64,000 nucleotides of DNA, taken from positions 248,001-312,000 of the forward strand of contig JACKDC010000002.1 of the NCBI GenBank assembly GCA_020633725.1, in the 5' to 3' direction. The notes below the pieces were generated by a model. The model was given only the letters and a program-made list of their open reading frames with translations, searched no databases and was not told where the DNA came from. The DNA is from Candidatus Latescibacterota bacterium (GTDB lineage: Bacteria; Krumholzibacteriota; Krumholzibacteriia; JACNKJ01). Both the position numbers and the translations under genes were made by a program. Every line of letters starts with the position of its first letter. The stretch's first letter is position 1. Of this stretch, positions 1 through 8,670 are shown in pieces.

Positions 1-177
1 GAAATACAGAAAGCCCCGCGCCGTCCCGTAGACGAAGCTGTCCACCGTGTCGTCGATCATCTCGGCGGTGGGCTGGTGCTCCACGAAGGCCCAGGGGTAG
101 GACTGGTTGACCCAGTTCTGGGCGGCGGCGGGCGAGGCGACCAGAAGGAGCAGGGCGAGGACACAAGCGCGGCGCAT
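1..177 (-). CDS. Secreted protein of unknown function, N-terminal part
   Basis: The first 59 residues of a gene that runs off the left edge. The ATG at 177-175 is followed by Arg-Arg and a hydrophobic stretch ending in Ala-x-Ala (SPAAAQ), a typical Sec signal peptide cleaved near residue 20. A GAGGAG ribosome site (complement of about 182-188) precedes the ATG, and a sigma70-like promoter lies at 205-232 on the same strand. The visible mature part mentions no family I recognise. Function is unknown; export to the periplasm or beyond is the only supported statement. The gene is divergent from the DUF4912/GH57 operon. Confidence 0.7.
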   Translation of the reverse strand, partial: MRRACVLALLLLVASPAAAQNWVNQSYPWAFVEHQPTAEMIDDTVDSFVYGTARGFLYF

Positions 178-204
178 GGCACTCCTCGGGCTGGGGGACG
201 TCCT

Positions 205-232
205 AAGATAGCACGGTGGCGGGCCGGGTCAA
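205..232 (-). promoter_or_regulatory. Sigma70-like promoter for the secreted-protein gene at 1-177
   Basis: Read on the minus strand, TTGACC (232-227) is separated by 16 bases from TATCTT (210-205). The distance to the ATG at 177 is about 28 bases from the -10 box. It is back to back with the plus-strand promoter at 266-293, so this 155-base gap is a divergent control region. Confidence 0.5.
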
Positions 233-265
233 AGCAGCCCCCGGAGTCCTTTACAGTCCCGGGCA

Positions 266-293
266 TTGACGACATACTGGCATCGCCTAACTT
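266..293 (+). promoter_or_regulatory. Sigma70-like promoter for the DUF4912-GH57 operon
   Basis: TTGACG (266-271), 16-base spacer, TAACTT (288-293), 40 bases upstream of the ATG at 333. The ribosome site GGAGG is at 321-325. The match to consensus is partial at the -10 box. Confidence 0.45.
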
Positions 294-332
294 GAGGGCC
301 CGGAGGGTGTCCGGCAGGCAGGAGGTGCGGCC

Positions 333-1202
333 ATGGATCGGCTTCTGACGGAACGCTATCCCCACGAAGCGCTGATGGAACGGCGCGTCGTGGACCTTCG
401 CGCCATGGCGCGCGAGTACCGCCTCATCGGCTACAGCGCCCTGCGCAAGGCCGAGCTCGTGGCCACGCTCTATCGTCACTTCCAGCACCTCGACGACGCC
501 GCCGCCGGCCGCGCGCGCGAGCGCGAGGACGAGCAGCCCGGCCGCCGGGCGAGCACCACCCCCGCGGCGCCGGCGAGCCAGCCACCGGCGGCCGCCGAGC
601 CCGCGCCCCCGCGGGCCGACGACCCCGGCGCCATGCGCGATCCCTCCTGGTACGCGCCGCCGCTGCCCGAGGCCTACGACGTGGACCGTCTCACGCTCAT
701 GGTGCGCGACCCCCGCTGGCTCTTCTGCTACTGGGAGCTTCGCCCGGACACCCTGGCCGGCGCCCGCGCCGAGTTCCCCGGACCCAGCTGGACGGTCCTG
801 CGCGTTCAGCAGCTGCACGACGACGACAGCGTGGTCGACGACTGGTCGATCACCGTCCACGACGAGGCCCTCAGCTGGTACATCGAGGCCGGCCGCCCCG
901 GCGCGCGCTTCCGCGTGGAGCTGGGCCTCACGGACGTCACGGGCCGCTACCGCCTGCTCGTGGCGAGCAACACCGTGCGCGCCCCCCAGGACGCCCCGTC
1001 CCAGCGCTGGGACGAGGAGTGGGTGGGCGTGAGCCGCGAGGCCTGGGAGCGCCTGCAGTGGCAGCAGGGGCCGACGCCGGGCTCGCTGGGCGGCTGGGAC
1101 GTCTTCCGCCAGGAGCTGGCCCGCGTGGGCGCCCAGCGCGTGGGCGCCTCCGAGCGCCTCTCGGCCGCGGCGCCGGCCTCCAAAGCGGGGTCGCGCTCGT
1201 GA
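333..1202 (+). CDS. DUF4912 protein with N-terminal Rho_N/SAP-like domain
   Basis: A 289-residue cytoplasmic protein. Residues about 15-50 form a small helical domain of the Rho N-terminal/SAP type (key stretch VDLRAMAREYRLIGYSALRK). A low-complexity Arg/Ala/Pro linker follows at about 55-100. The DUF4912 domain then begins at about 110 with DRLTLMVRDPRWLFCYWEL. DUF4912 proteins have no firm biochemical role but are repeatedly encoded beside GH57 glycogen-branching enzymes, as here, where the next gene starts inside this gene's stop codon (GTGA). A part in polysaccharide metabolism or its regulation is inference from that context. The start is supported by GGAGG seven bases upstream. Confidence 0.85.
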   Translation: MDRLLTERYPHEALMERRVVDLRAMAREYRLIGYSALRKAELVATLYRHFQHLDDAAAGRAREREDEQPGRRASTTPAAPASQPPAAAEPAPPRADDPGAMRDPSWYAPPLPEAYDVDRLTLMVRDPRWLFCYWELRPDTLAGARAEFPGPSWTVLRVQQLHDDDSVVDDWSITVHDEALSWYIEAGRPGARFRVELGLTDVTGRYRLLVASNTVRAPQDAPSQRWDEEWVGVSREAWERLQWQQGPTPGSLGGWDVFRQELARVGAQRVGASERLSAAAPASKAGSRS

Positions 1203-2851
1203 GCCCCGCCGGCCGTCCCGGACGCCTGGCCCTGGTCCTCCACCATCACCTGCCCTACGTGCGCCACCCGGAGTACGAGGACTTCATGGAGGAGGACTGG
1301 CTCTACCAGGCGGTGGCCGAGACCTACCTGCCCCTGCTCGAGGTCTTCGAGCGCCTGCGCGCGGACGGCGTGCCCACGCGCGTGACCATCTCGCTCACGC
1401 CGCCGCTGGTCTCCATGCTGGACGACCCGCTGCTCCGCGACCGCACCGAGCGCCACCTCACGCGCCTGCTGCGCCTGGCCGAGGCCGAGATCCATCGCAC
1501 CCGCGGCGACGACGCCCGCCAGCGCCTCGCCCACTACTACCGCGACCACCTGGGCGCCATGCGCGAGCGCTACCTGCACGCCTACGGCCGCGACCTCGTG
1601 GGACGCTACCGCGACCTCCAGGACAGCGGGCAGCTCGAGATCGTCACCTGCTGCGCCACGCACGGCTTCCTGCCGCTGATGAACGGCCACGAGCCGGCCA
1701 TGCGCGCGCAGGTGGCCGTGGCGGTGGAGCACTACCGCGAGCGCTTCGGCCGACGTCCACGCGGCATCTGGCTCGCCGAGTGCGGCTACCAGCCCGGCGT
1801 GGAGCGCCTGCTGGCCGACCAGGGCGTGGAGTACTTCTTCGTCGACACGCACGGTCTCGCCTTCGCCGAGCCGCGGCCGCGCTACGGCGTCTTCGCGCCG
1901 GTGCTCACGGACAGCGGCGTGGCCGCCTTCGGGCGCGACCTGGAGACGAGCCACCAGGTCTGGAGCGCCGACGCGGGCTATCCGGGCGATCCCGTCTACC
2001 GCGAGTTCTATCGCGACCTGGGCTGGGACCTGGACCTCGACTACCTGAAGCCCTTCCTCGGCGCGCACGGCTTCCGCAAGTACCTCGGCCTCAAGTACCA
2101 CCGGGTCACGGGCAAGGTGGCGCTGCACGAGAAGGAGCTCTACGACCCCTGGGCCGCGCGCGAGAAGGCCGACGAGCACGCCGGCAACTTCCTCTTCAAC
2201 CGCGAGCGGCAGATCGAGGACCTCGCCGGCCGCATGGAGCGCCCGCCCGTGATCGTCGCGCCCTACGACGCCGAGCTCTTCGGCCACTGGTGGTACGAGG
2301 GGCCGCGCTTCCTCGAGTCCTTCATCCGCAAGGTCGCCTACGACACCCGGGCCTTCAGCCTGGTGAGCCCGGGCGACGTCCTCGACGAGCAGCCGGTCAA
2401 CCAGCGCGCCACGCCCAGCTTCTCGAGCTGGGGCTACAAGGGCTACTGCGAGTTCTGGCTCAACGGCACGAACGACTGGATCTACCGCCACCTGCACCAG
2501 GCGCAGGAGCGCATGACCCAGCTCGCCGATGCGGAGGGCGGCGGCGACCCTCGCCGCGAGCGTGTGCTGCAGCAGGCCGCGCGCGAGCTGCTGCTCGCCC
2601 AGAGCAGCGACTGGGCCTTCATCATGAAGACGGGCACGGTGGTGGAGTACGCCGAGAAGCGCACCAAGGAGCACCTGCACCGCTTCGCCGAACTGACGCG
2701 CATGCTGGACGGCGGCGGCGTGGACGAGGGCCGCCTCGCCGACCTGGAGGGGCGCGACAACATCTTCCCCGCCATCGACTGGCGTCACTGGCGCAGCCGC
2801 TCGGGCGAGACCCTGGCCGTCGGTGCGGTGCGCACTCCCGCCGCCAGCTAG
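1199..2851 (+). CDS. GH57 1,4-alpha-glucan branching enzyme
   Basis: A 550-residue glycoside hydrolase family 57 enzyme, predicted to make alpha-1,6 branches in glycogen. The N-terminal motif HHHLPYVRHPE is the first conserved GH57 motif. Glu194 in WLAECGY is the expected nucleophile and Asp357 in PYDAELFGHWW the expected acid/base; their spacing matches characterised GH57 branching enzymes. Length is typical (about 520-560). I chose the GTG at 1199, which overlaps the upstream TGA in a GTGA junction, because the protein then starts only 13 residues before the first motif; an earlier start would read through the upstream gene. Other GH57 activities such as amylase are possible, but the ECGY form and the DUF4912 partner favour branching. 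Confidence 0.88.
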   Translation: MSPAGRPGRLALVLHHHLPYVRHPEYEDFMEEDWLYQAVAETYLPLLEVFERLRADGVPTRVTISLTPPLVSMLDDPLLRDRTERHLTRLLRLAEAEIHRTRGDDARQRLAHYYRDHLGAMRERYLHAYGRDLVGRYRDLQDSGQLEIVTCCATHGFLPLMNGHEPAMRAQVAVAVEHYRERFGRRPRGIWLAECGYQPGVERLLADQGVEYFFVDTHGLAFAEPRPRYGVFAPVLTDSGVAAFGRDLETSHQVWSADAGYPGDPVYREFYRDLGWDLDLDYLKPFLGAHGFRKYLGLKYHRVTGKVALHEKELYDPWAAREKADEHAGNFLFNRERQIEDLAGRMERPPVIVAPYDAELFGHWWYEGPRFLESFIRKVAYDTRAFSLVSPGDVLDEQPVNQRATPSFSSWGYKGYCEFWLNGTNDWIYRHLHQAQERMTQLADAEGGGDPRRERVLQQAARELLLAQSSDWAFIMKTGTVVEYAEKRTKEHLHRFAELTRMLDGGGVDEGRLADLEGRDNIFPAIDWRHWRSRSGETLAVGAVRTPAAS

Positions 2852-2878
2852 CCCGCGCCTTCCCAGCAAGGAGACGAC

Positions 2879-3754
2879 GTGATCAGAAGCATGACGGGAT
2901 TCGGCGGCGCGCGCCGCGAGGAGTCCGGCCTGCGCGTGCAGGTGGATCTGCGTTCGGTCAACAACCGCTTCTTCGACTTCCAGACGCGACTGCCGCGGGA
3001 GCTGGCCTTCCTCGAGGGCGAGATCATGGAGCGCTGCAAGACCCGACTGGGCCGCGGCCGCGTGAACGCCATGATCGCGCTGGAGCGCGCGGCCGAAGCG
3101 CGGGGGCCGCAGCTCGACCCCGGCGTGCTCAACGCGTATCTCGACCTGGCCGCACGCCTCGAGCGCGAGCACGGCTTCACCGAGCGGGGGAGCGTCGCCG
3201 AATTTCTCGCCCTGCCCGAGCTGCTCTCCGCGCCCGAGGCGGAGCCCGAGCGCGAGCTGCTGCAGCAGGTGGTGATGGGGGCGCTGGACGAGGCCATCGA
3301 CGCGATGCTCGCCATGAAGGAACGCGAGGGCGAGGCGCTCGCCGCCGAGCTGAAGGGCCGCGTGGACACCGTCACCGCGGCGCTCGGCCGCGTGGAGTCC
3401 GCCCTGCCCGAGGCGCGCGATGCGCTGCAGACGAACCTGCAGACACGGCTCAACGACTTGCTCGGCGATGTCGCGCTCGACCCGCAGCGGCTGGCCCAGG
3501 AAGTGGCGATCCTCGTGGACCGCAGCGACATCACCGAGGAGACCGTGCGCCTGCGCTCGCACCTGGAGCAGTTCCGCGCCGCGCTGGACGGCGGCGGCGA
3601 GGTGGCCAAGAAGCTCGGCTTCCTGCTGCAGGAGATCCTGCGCGAGGCCAACACCATGGGCGCCAAGACCCAGGCCCTGGCGGTTCTGCAGGAGGTGTTG
3701 TTGATTAAGGAGGAGACGGAGAAGATCCGCGAGCAGATCCAGAACGTCGAATGA
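2879..3754 (+). CDS. yicC: YicC/YloC family endoribonuclease
   Basis: A 291-residue protein with the full YicC signature: N-terminal RSMTGFGGA, then SVNNRFFDFQTRLP, and a C-terminal half with KKLGFLLQEILREANTMGAK. YicC proteins are now known as endoribonucleases implicated in RNA turnover. Length matches the family (about 290). It starts with GTG at 2879, six bases after AAGGAG (2867-2872). Its stop overlaps an in-frame ATG of the gmk reading frame (ATGA at 3751). The order yicC-gmk-rpoZ-coaBC is a widely conserved arrangement, so this is a core housekeeping operon. Confidence 0.93.
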   Translation: MIRSMTGFGGARREESGLRVQVDLRSVNNRFFDFQTRLPRELAFLEGEIMERCKTRLGRGRVNAMIALERAAEARGPQLDPGVLNAYLDLAARLEREHGFTERGSVAEFLALPELLSAPEAEPERELLQQVVMGALDEAIDAMLAMKEREGEALAAELKGRVDTVTAALGRVESALPEARDALQTNLQTRLNDLLGDVALDPQRLAQEVAILVDRSDITEETVRLRSHLEQFRAALDGGGEVAKKLGFLLQEILREANTMGAKTQALAVLQEVLLIKEETEKIREQIQNVE

Positions 3755-3789
3755 TCAGCGCAGGCCCCACCCGGAGGAGCGACAGCGGG

Positions 3790-4431
3790 ATGTCAGAGGC
3801 GGTGAAGGGCGGCGCGGCCGTGGTGGTCTCGGGGCCGTCCGGCTCGGGCAAGACGACCCTGGTCAAGCACCTCATGCTGCGCCATCCGCGCAGCCACTTC
3901 TCGATCAGCGCCACCACCCGCGCCCCCCGGGGCGAGGAAGTCGACGGCGTCGACTACCGCTTCCTCAGCCGCGAGGCCTTCCTCGACCTTCGCGCCCGGA
4001 ACGGCCTGCTGGAGTGGGCGGAGGTCCACGGCGAATTCTACGGCACTCCGCGCGGGGAGGTCTGCCCCTACCTGCAGGACGGCCGGCACGTGTTTCTCGA
4101 CATCGACATCCAGGGCGGGCTGGCCGTGCAGGAGGCCCTGGGCGCCCAGAGCTGGCTGCTCTACGTCCTGCCGCCCGACATGGAGACGCTCACCCGCCGC
4201 CTGACCCGCCGGGGCACCGACGACGAGGCCACCGTCGCCCTGCGCCTCAAGAACGCGCTGGGGGAACTGGCGGTGCTGCCGCGCTACGACGCCGTGGTGG
4301 TGAACGACGACCTCGCCGCGGCCGTGGAGCGGGCCCGCATCCTGCTTGCCTCTCAGGAGCGGAACTGCGCCCGCTGGCTCGACGAGGGCGGCCGCGCGCT
4401 GCTGGCCGAGGGTTTCGGGGTGCGGGTCTGA
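3790..4431 (+). CDS. gmk: Guanylate kinase
   Basis: Phosphorylates GMP to GDP with ATP. The P-loop GPSGSGKTTL lies about 13 residues from the start, followed by the GMP-binding segment SISATTRAPRGEEVDGVDY and the HVFLDIDIQGG strand. With the ATG at 3790 the protein is 213 residues, normal for Gmk. I prefer this start because GGAGGAG (3773-3779) sits ten bases upstream. An alternative ATG at 3751 would add 13 residues and overlap the yicC stop by four bases, but has no visible ribosome site. Confidence 0.94.
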   Translation: MSEAVKGGAAVVVSGPSGSGKTTLVKHLMLRHPRSHFSISATTRAPRGEEVDGVDYRFLSREAFLDLRARNGLLEWAEVHGEFYGTPRGEVCPYLQDGRHVFLDIDIQGGLAVQEALGAQSWLLYVLPPDMETLTRRLTRRGTDDEATVALRLKNALGELAVLPRYDAVVVNDDLAAAVERARILLASQERNCARWLDEGGRALLAEGFGVRV

Positions 4432-4474
4432 CCGGCGCAAGGCGCTGGATTTTGGTCCCTTACGCGATTTCCTC

Positions 4475-4503
4475 TTGAGCCGGCGACTCGGCTTTGCTAG
4501 ATT
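4475..4503 (+). promoter_or_regulatory. Internal sigma70-like promoter for rpoZ-coaBC
   Basis: TTGAGC (4475-4480), 17-base spacer, TAGATT (4498-4503), 50 bases before the rpoZ ATG. It lies in the 121-base gap between gmk and rpoZ, so rpoZ-coaBC can be made apart from the upstream operon. Confidence 0.5.
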
Positions 4504-4552
4504 AGACCCCTTCGCTCCTCCTTTCATCCCGACGCCACGAGGTGTGCGCCCC

Positions 4553-4813
4553 ATGGGCTTCGTACCCATCGAGAAGGTCACCCGGACGATCCCGAACAAG
4601 TACGAGGCGGTGCTGGTGGCCGCCAAGGACGCCCGCGTGCAGAACAGCATCGCCCAGCTGCAGGACCTCGATCCCAACGAGGCCTACCCCAAGATGACCT
4701 CGCTGGCCCTGCGCCGGCTCATCGACGGCAAGGTGCAGTACTTCTACGGCGAGGAGGAGCCTCAGCCCCAGGTCGAAGAGACCGAGGAGTTGGATCTCGA
4801 CGAGGACGCCTAG
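4553..4813 (+). CDS. rpoZ: DNA-directed RNA polymerase subunit omega
   Basis: An 86-residue small acidic-tailed protein. The segment NKYEAVLVAAKDAR followed by LALRRLIDGKVQYFYGE matches the omega fold, in which the first helix and the ALR-L-GK segment contact beta-prime. The position between gmk and coaBC strongly supports the assignment, since gmk-rpoZ-coaBC is a classic order. The Asp/Glu-rich tail is common in omega of this superphylum. The ATG at 4553 gives normal omega length; the longer upstream frame is out of line with the family and would overlap gmk. Confidence 0.85.
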   Translation: MGFVPIEKVTRTIPNKYEAVLVAAKDARVQNSIAQLQDLDPNEAYPKMTSLALRRLIDGKVQYFYGEEEPQPQVEETEELDLDEDA

Positions 4814-4816
4814 GCC

Positions 4817-6070
4817 GTGAGCACGAGCGCCCCTGACACGCCCAGCCCGCTGCTCGGCCTGCGCATCGTCCTGGGCGTTTCCGGCGGCATCGCCGCCTAC
4901 AAGTCGGCAGCGCTGGTGAGGCTGCTGCGCAAGGCCGGCGCCGAGGTGGTGGTCGTCATGACCGAGGCCGCCACGCACTTCATCGGGCCGCTCACCCTGT
5001 CCACCCTCAGCGGCAAGCCCGTGGTCACCAGCCTCTGGGAACGCGTCGAGGGCGAGGACCTGCCCAGCGACGTCGAGCACATCGGCCTGGTGAAGTGGGC
5101 CGACCTGGCCCTGCTGGCCCCGGCCACCATGAACACCCTGGGCAAGCTGGCGCGCGGCCTGGCCGACGACGTCCTCAGCACCTTCTTCGCCGCTTATCCG
5201 CCCGAGCGCAGCCTGCTGGCGCCGGCCATGAACGGCGGCATGTGGCGCAATCCGTCCACGCAGAAGAACGTGCGCCTGCTGCGCGCGCGGGGCTACACGG
5301 TCACGGGCCCAGGGCGTGGCGAGCTGGCTTGCGGCGACGAGGACGAGGGCCGCATGGCCGAGCCCGAGCAGATCGTCGACGCGCTGCTGTCGCGGGTGCG
5401 CCGCGGGCCGCTGTCCGGCCACCGCGTGCTGGTGACGGCGGGGCCGACGCGCGAGCACGTCGATCCGGTGCGCTTCTGGAGCAACGCCTCCACCGGCACC
5501 ATGGGGCGCGCCATCGCCGAGGCGGCGCGCGCGGCGGGCGGGGCCGTGACCCTGGTGGCGGGGCCGGGCGTGGCGCCCGTGCACCCCGCGATCCGCCGTG
5601 TCGACGTGGAGAGCGCCGCCGACATGGCCGCCGCCGTCTACGCCGCCGCCGAGGACGCGGACATCACGGTCATGGCCGCCGCCGTGGCGGACTGGCGGCC
5701 GGTGGCAGTGGCCGAGGGCAAGCTCAAGAAGGAGAGCGGCCCACCCGCCGTGGCTCTCGAGCCCACCGAGGACATCCTCGCCGGCCTGGCCGAGCGCGGC
5801 ACGGGCGGCTTCCGCGTCGGCTTCGCGCTCGAGACGGACGACCTGGAGGCCAACGCCCGCGGCAAGCTGGAGCGCAAGCAGCTGCAGCTCATCGTGGCCA
5901 ACGGCCTCGGCGAGGGCGCGGGCTTCGGCGAGGGCGACAACACGGTGCTCGTGCTGGGGCCGGGGGGCTTTCGTCAGGACTTTCCGCGGCAGGACAAGCA
6001 CTCGCTCGGCCGCGAGCTGGTGCAGCTCATCGCCACGCGCGCCCGCGCGGGGCGGCATACGACCGCCTGA
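4817..6070 (+). CDS. coaBC: Bifunctional phosphopantothenoylcysteine decarboxylase / phosphopantothenate-cysteine ligase
   Basis: A 417-residue enzyme carrying out two steps of coenzyme A synthesis. The CoaC half (about 1-195) has the FMN-binding start LGVSGGIAAYKSAALVRLL, the APATMNTLGKLA segment, PAMNGGMW and the active-site Cys in ELACGDEDEGRM. The CoaB half begins near 200 with VLVTAGPTREHVDPVRFWSN and holds the ASTGTMG nucleotide-binding segment and KLKKE. It starts with GTG three bases after rpoZ. Length and domain order are normal. Confidence 0.95.
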   Translation: MSTSAPDTPSPLLGLRIVLGVSGGIAAYKSAALVRLLRKAGAEVVVVMTEAATHFIGPLTLSTLSGKPVVTSLWERVEGEDLPSDVEHIGLVKWADLALLAPATMNTLGKLARGLADDVLSTFFAAYPPERSLLAPAMNGGMWRNPSTQKNVRLLRARGYTVTGPGRGELACGDEDEGRMAEPEQIVDALLSRVRRGPLSGHRVLVTAGPTREHVDPVRFWSNASTGTMGRAIAEAARAAGGAVTLVAGPGVAPVHPAIRRVDVESAADMAAAVYAAAEDADITVMAAAVADWRPVAVAEGKLKKESGPPAVALEPTEDILAGLAERGTGGFRVGFALETDDLEANARGKLERKQLQLIVANGLGEGAGFGEGDNTVLVLGPGGFRQDFPRQDKHSLGRELVQLIATRARAGRHTTA

Positions 6071-6133
6071 TACCTTCATCGCCCGTCCCCGCGGCCCAGG
6101 GCCACGGCTGGAGGACCGTCCGAGCCGGTCGCC

Positions 6134-7837
6134 ATGCGGATCTGGCCTGCCGATCTCGAGCCCAAGCTCGTCACCGTACTTCGTGAAGGGTACTCGGCCC
6201 GGCAGCTCGGGCGCGACGCGGTCGCGGGCCTGATCGTCGGGGTGGTGGCGCTGCCCCTGGCGATCGCCTTCGCCATCGCCTCGGGCGTGCGGCCCGAGCA
6301 GGGGCTCTACACCGCCGTGGTCGCGGGCTTCCTCATCTCCGCCCTGGGCGGCAGCCGTGTGCAGATCGGCGGGCCCACGGGCGCCTTCGTGGTGCTGGTG
6401 GCCTCGGTCGTCGGCCGCTTCGGCTACGACGGGCTCGCCCTGGCCACGCTGCTGGCCGGCGTCCTGCTCGTCGTCATGGCCCTGGCCCGCCTCGGCGCGG
6501 TGATCCGCTTCATTCCCTATCCCGTCACGGTGGGTTTCACCACGGGGATCGCCGTCATCATCGCGGCGGGGCAGGTGGTCGACGGCCTCGCGCTTCCCCT
6601 CTCCGCCGTGCCGGCCGAGTTCATCCCCCGCTGCGCCGCGATCGGCAGGCACCTGGCCGAGACCGATCCCAACGCCCTCGCGCTGGCCCTGTTCACGATG
6701 GTCATGATCTGGCTGTGGCCACGGCTGAAGACGCCGATTCCCGCGCCGCTGGTGGCGCTGGTCGCGGCGACGTTGCTCGTCCGCGCGCTCAACCTGGACG
6801 TCGAGACGATCGACAGCCGCTTCGGCTCCGTGCCCAGCGGACTCCCCACGCTGCGCCTCCCGCACTTCGACCTGCGGCTACTGCCCGCGCTGCTGCCCTC
6901 CGCGCTCTCCATCGCCATGCTGGCGGGGATCGAGTCGCTGCTCAGCGCGCTGGTCGCGGACGGCATGATCGGCGGACGCCATCGCTCGAGCGCCGAGCTG
7001 CTGGGGCAGGGCATCGCGAACCTCGCCTCGCCGTTCTTCGGCGGCATCCCGGCCACCGGAGCCATCGCGCGCACCGCCACGAACGTCAAGTCGGGCGGCA
7101 GGACGCCCTTCGCCGGCATCGTTCACGCCCTCACGCTGCTGGCGATCCTCGTGGCCGGCGGCAGGTGGGCGGGGATGATCCCGCTGCCGGCGCTCGCGGG
7201 CTTCCTGGTGGTCATCGCCTACAACATGAGCGAGTGGCGGGTCTTCCTGCGCCTGTTCCGCGGACCGCGCAGCGACGTCCTCGTGCTCCTGACGACCTTC
7301 CTCCTCACGGTGCTGGTGGACATCAACGCGGCGATTCAGGCCGGGGTCGTGCTGGCCGCGTTGCTGCTCATGCGGCGGATGGCCGAGGTCAGCGCGGTCA
7401 AGCCGGTGACGGGGGTCCTGGACTACGAGGGGGACGTGGAGGGGCCGACGCTCGGCCGCCCGCTGCCCCAGGGCGTGGACGTCTTCGAGGTGAACGGGTC
7501 CTTCTGCTTCGGCGCCGCCGGCAAGTTCACCGAGGTGCTGGCGAATCTCAAGTCGCGACCGAGGGTGGTCATCCTCAGGATGCGCAGCGTCCTCGCCATG
7601 GACGCCACGGGTCTTCACGCGCTGGAGGGCGTGGCGTCGCGCCTCAGGCAGCAGCACGTGGTCCTGCTGCTGTCGGGGGTCCATTTGCAGCCGTTGAGCG
7701 CGATGGAGCGGAGTGGTACCCTGCAGCGGCTGGGCCGGGAACACCTGTTCGACAGCTACGAGCAGGCGCTCGATGCCGCCGCGCTCCTCGTGGGCGAGGA
7801 CGCGGATCCGGCAGCAGGGGGCAGGCATGGGCAGTGA
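6134..7837 (+). CDS. SulP family inorganic anion transporter with STAS domain
   Basis: A 567-residue inner-membrane protein. About 400 residues of alternating hydrophobic helices carry the SulP hallmark near the N terminus (RDAVAGLIVGVVALPLAIAF) and QIGGPTGAFVV. A cytoplasmic STAS domain follows from about 430 (VFEVNGSFCFGAAGKF; switch motif MDATGLHALEG). SulP proteins move sulfate, bicarbonate or related anions by symport or exchange; the substrate cannot be read from sequence. The ATG at 6134 follows coaBC by 63 bases. Its 3' end overlaps the methyltransferase gene by 11 bases, which suggests coupled translation. Confidence 0.92.
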   Translation: MRIWPADLEPKLVTVLREGYSARQLGRDAVAGLIVGVVALPLAIAFAIASGVRPEQGLYTAVVAGFLISALGGSRVQIGGPTGAFVVLVASVVGRFGYDGLALATLLAGVLLVVMALARLGAVIRFIPYPVTVGFTTGIAVIIAAGQVVDGLALPLSAVPAEFIPRCAAIGRHLAETDPNALALALFTMVMIWLWPRLKTPIPAPLVALVAATLLVRALNLDVETIDSRFGSVPSGLPTLRLPHFDLRLLPALLPSALSIAMLAGIESLLSALVADGMIGGRHRSSAELLGQGIANLASPFFGGIPATGAIARTATNVKSGGRTPFAGIVHALTLLAILVAGGRWAGMIPLPALAGFLVVIAYNMSEWRVFLRLFRGPRSDVLVLLTTFLLTVLVDINAAIQAGVVLAALLLMRRMAEVSAVKPVTGVLDYEGDVEGPTLGRPLPQGVDVFEVNGSFCFGAAGKFTEVLANLKSRPRVVILRMRSVLAMDATGLHALEGVASRLRQQHVVLLLSGVHLQPLSAMERSGTLQRLGREHLFDSYEQALDAAALLVGEDADPAAGGRHGQ

Positions 7838-8570
7838 CTTCGCCAACGTCTACGACGACGCGCGCCGCGCCGACGCCTACGCCCGCCTCGAATTCCCCGG
7901 CACCTACCATCTGGCCTTCCGCGACCTTCCCGCCCTCTTCGCCGCGCACGTGCAGGGTCGCGATGCGCTGGACTTCGGCTGCGGCGCGGGCCGCTCCACG
8001 CGGTTCCTGCGCGCCAACGGTTACTCCGTGTGTGGAGTCGACATCGCCGCGCCCATGCTCGAGCGGGCCCGGGCGCTGGATCCCGAGGGCGATTACCGCC
8101 TGCTCGACGCGCGCGGACTTGCCGCGCTGCCGGCGGCGAGCGTCGACCTCGTGCTCTCGATGTTCACCTTCGACAACATCCCCACGCGCGCGGCGAAGGT
8201 GGAGCTCTTCGGCGGGCTGGCGCGGCTGCTGCGGCCTGCGGGGCGGCTGGTGAGCGTGGTGTCGTCCCCGGAGATCTACGTGAACGAGTGGGCGTCCTTC
8301 AGCACGAAGGACTACCCCGAGAACGCGCGGGCGGCGAGCGGGGACGTGGTGCGCATCGTGATGCTCGACGTGGACGACCACCGGCCGGTGGAGGACGTCC
8401 TCTGGGACGACGCGGCCTACGCGGACGTCTACGCCGCGGCCGGCCTCGCCGTGCGCGAGCAGCGCCGGCCCCTGGCCCACGGCGACGAGCCCTGGACCTG
8501 GGTCAGCGAGACGCGCGTGGCGCCGTGGGTGGTCTACGTGCTGGAGAGGGACGACGCGCGGGGAGGTTGA
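7827..8570 (+). CDS. Class I SAM-dependent methyltransferase
   Basis: A 247-residue Rossmann-fold methyltransferase. Motif I is ALDFGCGAGRSTRFL (about residues 49-63), followed by VCGVDIAAPML with the acidic residue that binds SAM ribose, and VDLVLSMFTFDNIP in the motif IV region. The family resembles UbiE/Methyltransf_11 enzymes acting on small molecules; the substrate is unknown. I start at the ATG at 7827, preceded by a G-rich ribosome site (GCAGGGGGC), rather than the open frame continuing upstream inside the SulP gene. Confidence 0.87.
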   Translation: MGSDFANVYDDARRADAYARLEFPGTYHLAFRDLPALFAAHVQGRDALDFGCGAGRSTRFLRANGYSVCGVDIAAPMLERARALDPEGDYRLLDARGLAALPAASVDLVLSMFTFDNIPTRAAKVELFGGLARLLRPAGRLVSVVSSPEIYVNEWASFSTKDYPENARAASGDVVRIVMLDVDDHRPVEDVLWDDAAYADVYAAAGLAVREQRRPLAHGDEPWTWVSETRVAPWVVYVLERDDARGG

Positions 8571-8670
8571 CGAGCCGGCGTCCGCGCCCCGCTGCCGCGA
8601 TTTTGCTGGCGTGGGGGTGCGGCCGCTTCTACCTTCCTGCGCACACCCATTCGCCGGAGGCACCGCCGCC

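Noticed and set aside
4440..4552. A short stem (AGCCG/CGGCT) between gmk and rpoZ as a terminator
   Set aside because: The stem is five base pairs, lies in the promoter spacer and has no T-run. The promoter reading explains the region better.
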